Shown here: positions 62,392 to 64,000 of the stretch, piece by piece
How the letters are laid out: every line of letters begins with the position of its first letter
Position numbering within the stretch: the stretch's first letter is position 1
Source of the DNA: Wenzhouxiangella sp. XN201
Lineage (GTDB): Bacteria > Pseudomonadota > Gammaproteobacteria > Xanthomonadales > Wenzhouxiangellaceae
Direction: 5' to 3'
Assembly (NCBI RefSeq): GCF_011008905.1
Contig: NZ_JAAIVI010000017.1
Span: forward strand, 1,775,750 to 1,839,749
DNA: 64,000 nt
Notes under the pieces: model-generated
Told to the model about the DNA's origin: nothing
Database searches by the model: none
What the model saw: only the letters and a program-made list of their open reading frames with translations
Position numbers and translations under genes: made by a program

Positions 62392-64000
62392 TCAGTGCGG
62401 GCGCACTCCGCTTTCAGCCGAATCGCGGCCAGGCGAGCCCGGCTCGCCCCCCTCGGCCTCACTCGCGGCCGGCCGGCCGGCCAGGGCCAGATCAAGCACT
62501 TCGTCGATCCACTGGACTGGTCGGATATCGAGGTCCTTCTTGATGCGATCGGGAATCTCGGCGAGATCCTTGACGTTCTCCTCGGGAATCATCACCACCT
62601 TGATGCCACCACGTAGCGCAGCCAGCAATTTTTCCTTGAGTCCGCCAATGGGTAGCACCTTGCCGCGGAGTGTGATCTCCCCGGTCATGGCCACGTCGGC
62701 ACGCACAGGCACATTGGTCATCACCGAGACGAGCGCCGTGACCATGGCGATGCCCGCACTCGGGCCATCCTTCGGCGTAGCGCCCTCGGGCACGTGAATG
62801 TGGATGTCGCGGTTCTGGTAGAAGTTCTCATCGATGCCCAGGGCTGCAGCGCGCGATCGCACCACCGACAGTGCGGCCTGCACCGACTCCTTCATGACGT
62901 CGCCGAGCTGGCCGGTATGGGTGAGCTTGCCCTTGCCGGGCACGGCATTCGCCTCGATCTGCAGCAGCTCGCCACCGACTTCGGTCCAGGCCAGACCTGT
63001 GACCTGGCCGATTTCGTTTTGCTCCTCGGCCCGGCCATACCGGTGGCGGCGCACGCCCAGGTACTTGTCCAGGTTCTTGACGGTTACCAGCCGCTTGGTC
63101 ATTTTCTCGTCGAGGCTGAGCTCCTTGACGACCTTGCGACAGATCTTGGCGATTTCGCGCTCGAGATTACGGACGCCGGCCTCACGCGTGTAGTGACGGA
63201 TGATGTCGACGATCGCCGCTTCGCTCAGAAGCATCTCGCCATTCTCAAGTCCGTGTTGCTCGAGCTGTTTGGGCAGCAGGTAGCGCATGGCGATGTTGAG
63301 CTTTTCGTCCTCGGTGTAGCCGGGGATTCGGATGATCTCCATCCGGTCGAGCAACGGCGCCGGGATGTTCAGCGAGTTGGCCGTGGCTACGAACATCACT
63401 TCCGACAGGTCGAAGTCGACTTCCAGATAGTGATCCGAAAACGTGTTGTTCTGTTCGGGATCGAGCACCTCGAGCAGCGCCGAGGACGGATCGCCCCGGA
63501 AGTCCATCGACATCTTGTCGAGCTCATCGAGCATGAACAGCGGGTTGCGGCTGCCGGCCTTGCTCAGGCTCTGCAGTACACGGCCCGGCAACGACCCGAT
63601 GTAGGTCCGGCGATGACCGCGGATCTCGGCTTCGTCGCGCACGCCGCCGAGGCTCATGCGAATGAACTTGCGCCCCGTCGCGCGGGCAATCGAGCGTCCC
63701 AGTGAGGTCTTGCCCACACCCGGGGGACCGACCAGGCAAAGGATCGGGCCTTTCAGTTTCTTGACGCGCTTTTGCACGGCCAGGTACTCGAGAATGCGTT
63801 CCTTGACCCGCTCGAGCCCGTAGTGGTCGGCCTCCAGGATGTCAGAGGCACCCTTGATGTCATGGCTGATCTTGCTGCGCTTTTTCCAGGGCAGCATCAG
63901 CATCCAGTCGAGGTAGTTGCGAACCACCGTCGCCTCGGCCGACATCGGCGACATCATCTTGAGCTTGTTGAATTCGCTTTTGGCCTTTTCCAGCGCTTCC
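62392..64000 (-). CDS. lon: ATP-dependent protease Lon (N-terminal part outside the window)
   Basis: The frame is open to the window edge, giving about 535 C-terminal residues. It has Walker [15 protein letters not shown], Walker [12 protein letters not shown] and sensor [19 protein letters not shown]. The protease domain carries catalytic S in [12 protein letters not shown] and K in [11 protein letters not shown]. Lon degrades misfolded and regulatory proteins in the cytoplasm. The C-terminal tail ([18 protein letters not shown]) is disordered. The N-terminal substrate-binding domain is beyond position 64000. Confidence 0.97.
   Translation of the reverse strand, partial: EALEKAKSEFNKLKMMSPMSAEATVVRNYLDWMLMLPWKKRSKISHDIKGASDILEADHYGLERVKERILEYLAVQKRVKKLKGPILCLVGPPGVGKTSLGRSIARATGRKFIRMSLGGVRDEAEIRGHRRTYIGSLPGRVLQSLSKAGSRNPLFMLDELDKMSMDFRGDPSSALLEVLDPEQNNTFSDHYLEVDFDLSEVMFVATANSLNIPAPLLDRMEIIRIPGYTEDEKLNIAMRYLLPKQLEQHGLENGEMLLSEAAIVDIIRHYTREAGVRNLEREIAKICRKVVKELSLDEKMTKRLVTVKNLDKYLGVRRHRYGRAEEQNEIGQVTGLAWTEVGGELLQIEANAVPGKGKLTHTGQLGDVMKESVQAALSVVRSRAAALGIDENFYQNRDIHIHVPEGATPKDGPSAGIAMVTALVSVMTNVPVRADVAMTGEITLRGKVLPIGGLKEKLLAALRGGIKVVMIPEENVKDLAEIPDRIKKDLDIRPVQWIDEVLDLALAGRPAASEAEGGEPGSPGRDSAESGVRPH

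Overview
The window is a contiguous, gene-dense, GC-rich bacterial chromosome segment of about 64 kb. Gene content points to a gammaproteobacterium: surE-pcm-nlpD, petABC-sspAB, glmM-folP-ftsH-rlmE, rsxABCDGE-nth, lon-hupB-ppiD, purEK, dcd, apbC and metG. The neighbourhoods and the many iterated fold-back repeats between genes recall Wenzhouxiangellaceae and related Chromatiales/Xanthomonadales, but that placement is inference. No phage, transposase, integrase, CRISPR array or rRNA operon is seen. Four tRNA genes are present: Leu-CAA, Arg-CCT, Asp-GTC and Val-TAC.

Layout. 0-5 kb: end of an exported amidohydrolase, xseA with an IMPACT-family gene, a large palindromic repeat and a Baeyer-Villiger-type monooxygenase. 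5-12 kb: a minus-strand housekeeping block (rlmE, ftsH, folP, glmM, then a 2-oxoglutarate/Fe(II)-type oxygenase) interrupted by an Ada-like alkyltransferase gene on the plus strand. 12-20 kb: yhbY, an Mth938-type gene, the surE-pcm-yqaA-nlpD block, an Smr gene, sspAB and the cytochrome bc1 operon. 20-26 kb: a DegS/AlgW protease, dcd, apbC and metG. 26-37 kb: the Rsx/Rnf electron-transport operon ending in nth, split after rsxA by about 5.5 kb of accessory genes (methyltransferase, GlxA-type regulator, PQQ-type sugar dehydrogenase, two small membrane-protein genes, a cupin).

37.3-39.4 kb holds the most interesting locus. It has a short exported cysteine-repeat precursor, a DUF692 multinuclear iron oxidase and a DUF2063 partner. 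Together these look like an HvfABC-type pathway for a post-translationally modified, metal-binding peptide. 39-48 kb: a TraB/GumN protein, rnt, sodB, argD with an orphan ABC ATPase, purEK, a Trm112-like gene, and a MetX-family acyltransferase coupled to a cysteine-dioxygenase-like gene. 48-54 kb: a YedK protease, a sulfide:quinone oxidoreductase, an exported formylglycine-generating-enzyme-like protein without the catalytic cysteines, rnd and a tRNA. 54-64 kb: a TetR-MFP-RND-FMN reductase operon divergent from fabI, then ppiD, tRNAs, hupB and the 3' part of lon.

Translation is often coupled, with ATGA or GTGA overlaps at xseA/yigZ, surE/pcm, yqaA/nlpD, smr/DUF3301, rsxB/C/D, rsxE/nth, argD/ABC, purE/purK, petA/B/C and MFP/RND. 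At least five sequence-distinct families of intergenic fold-back repeats occur. Two of them supply the last codons of neighbouring genes.
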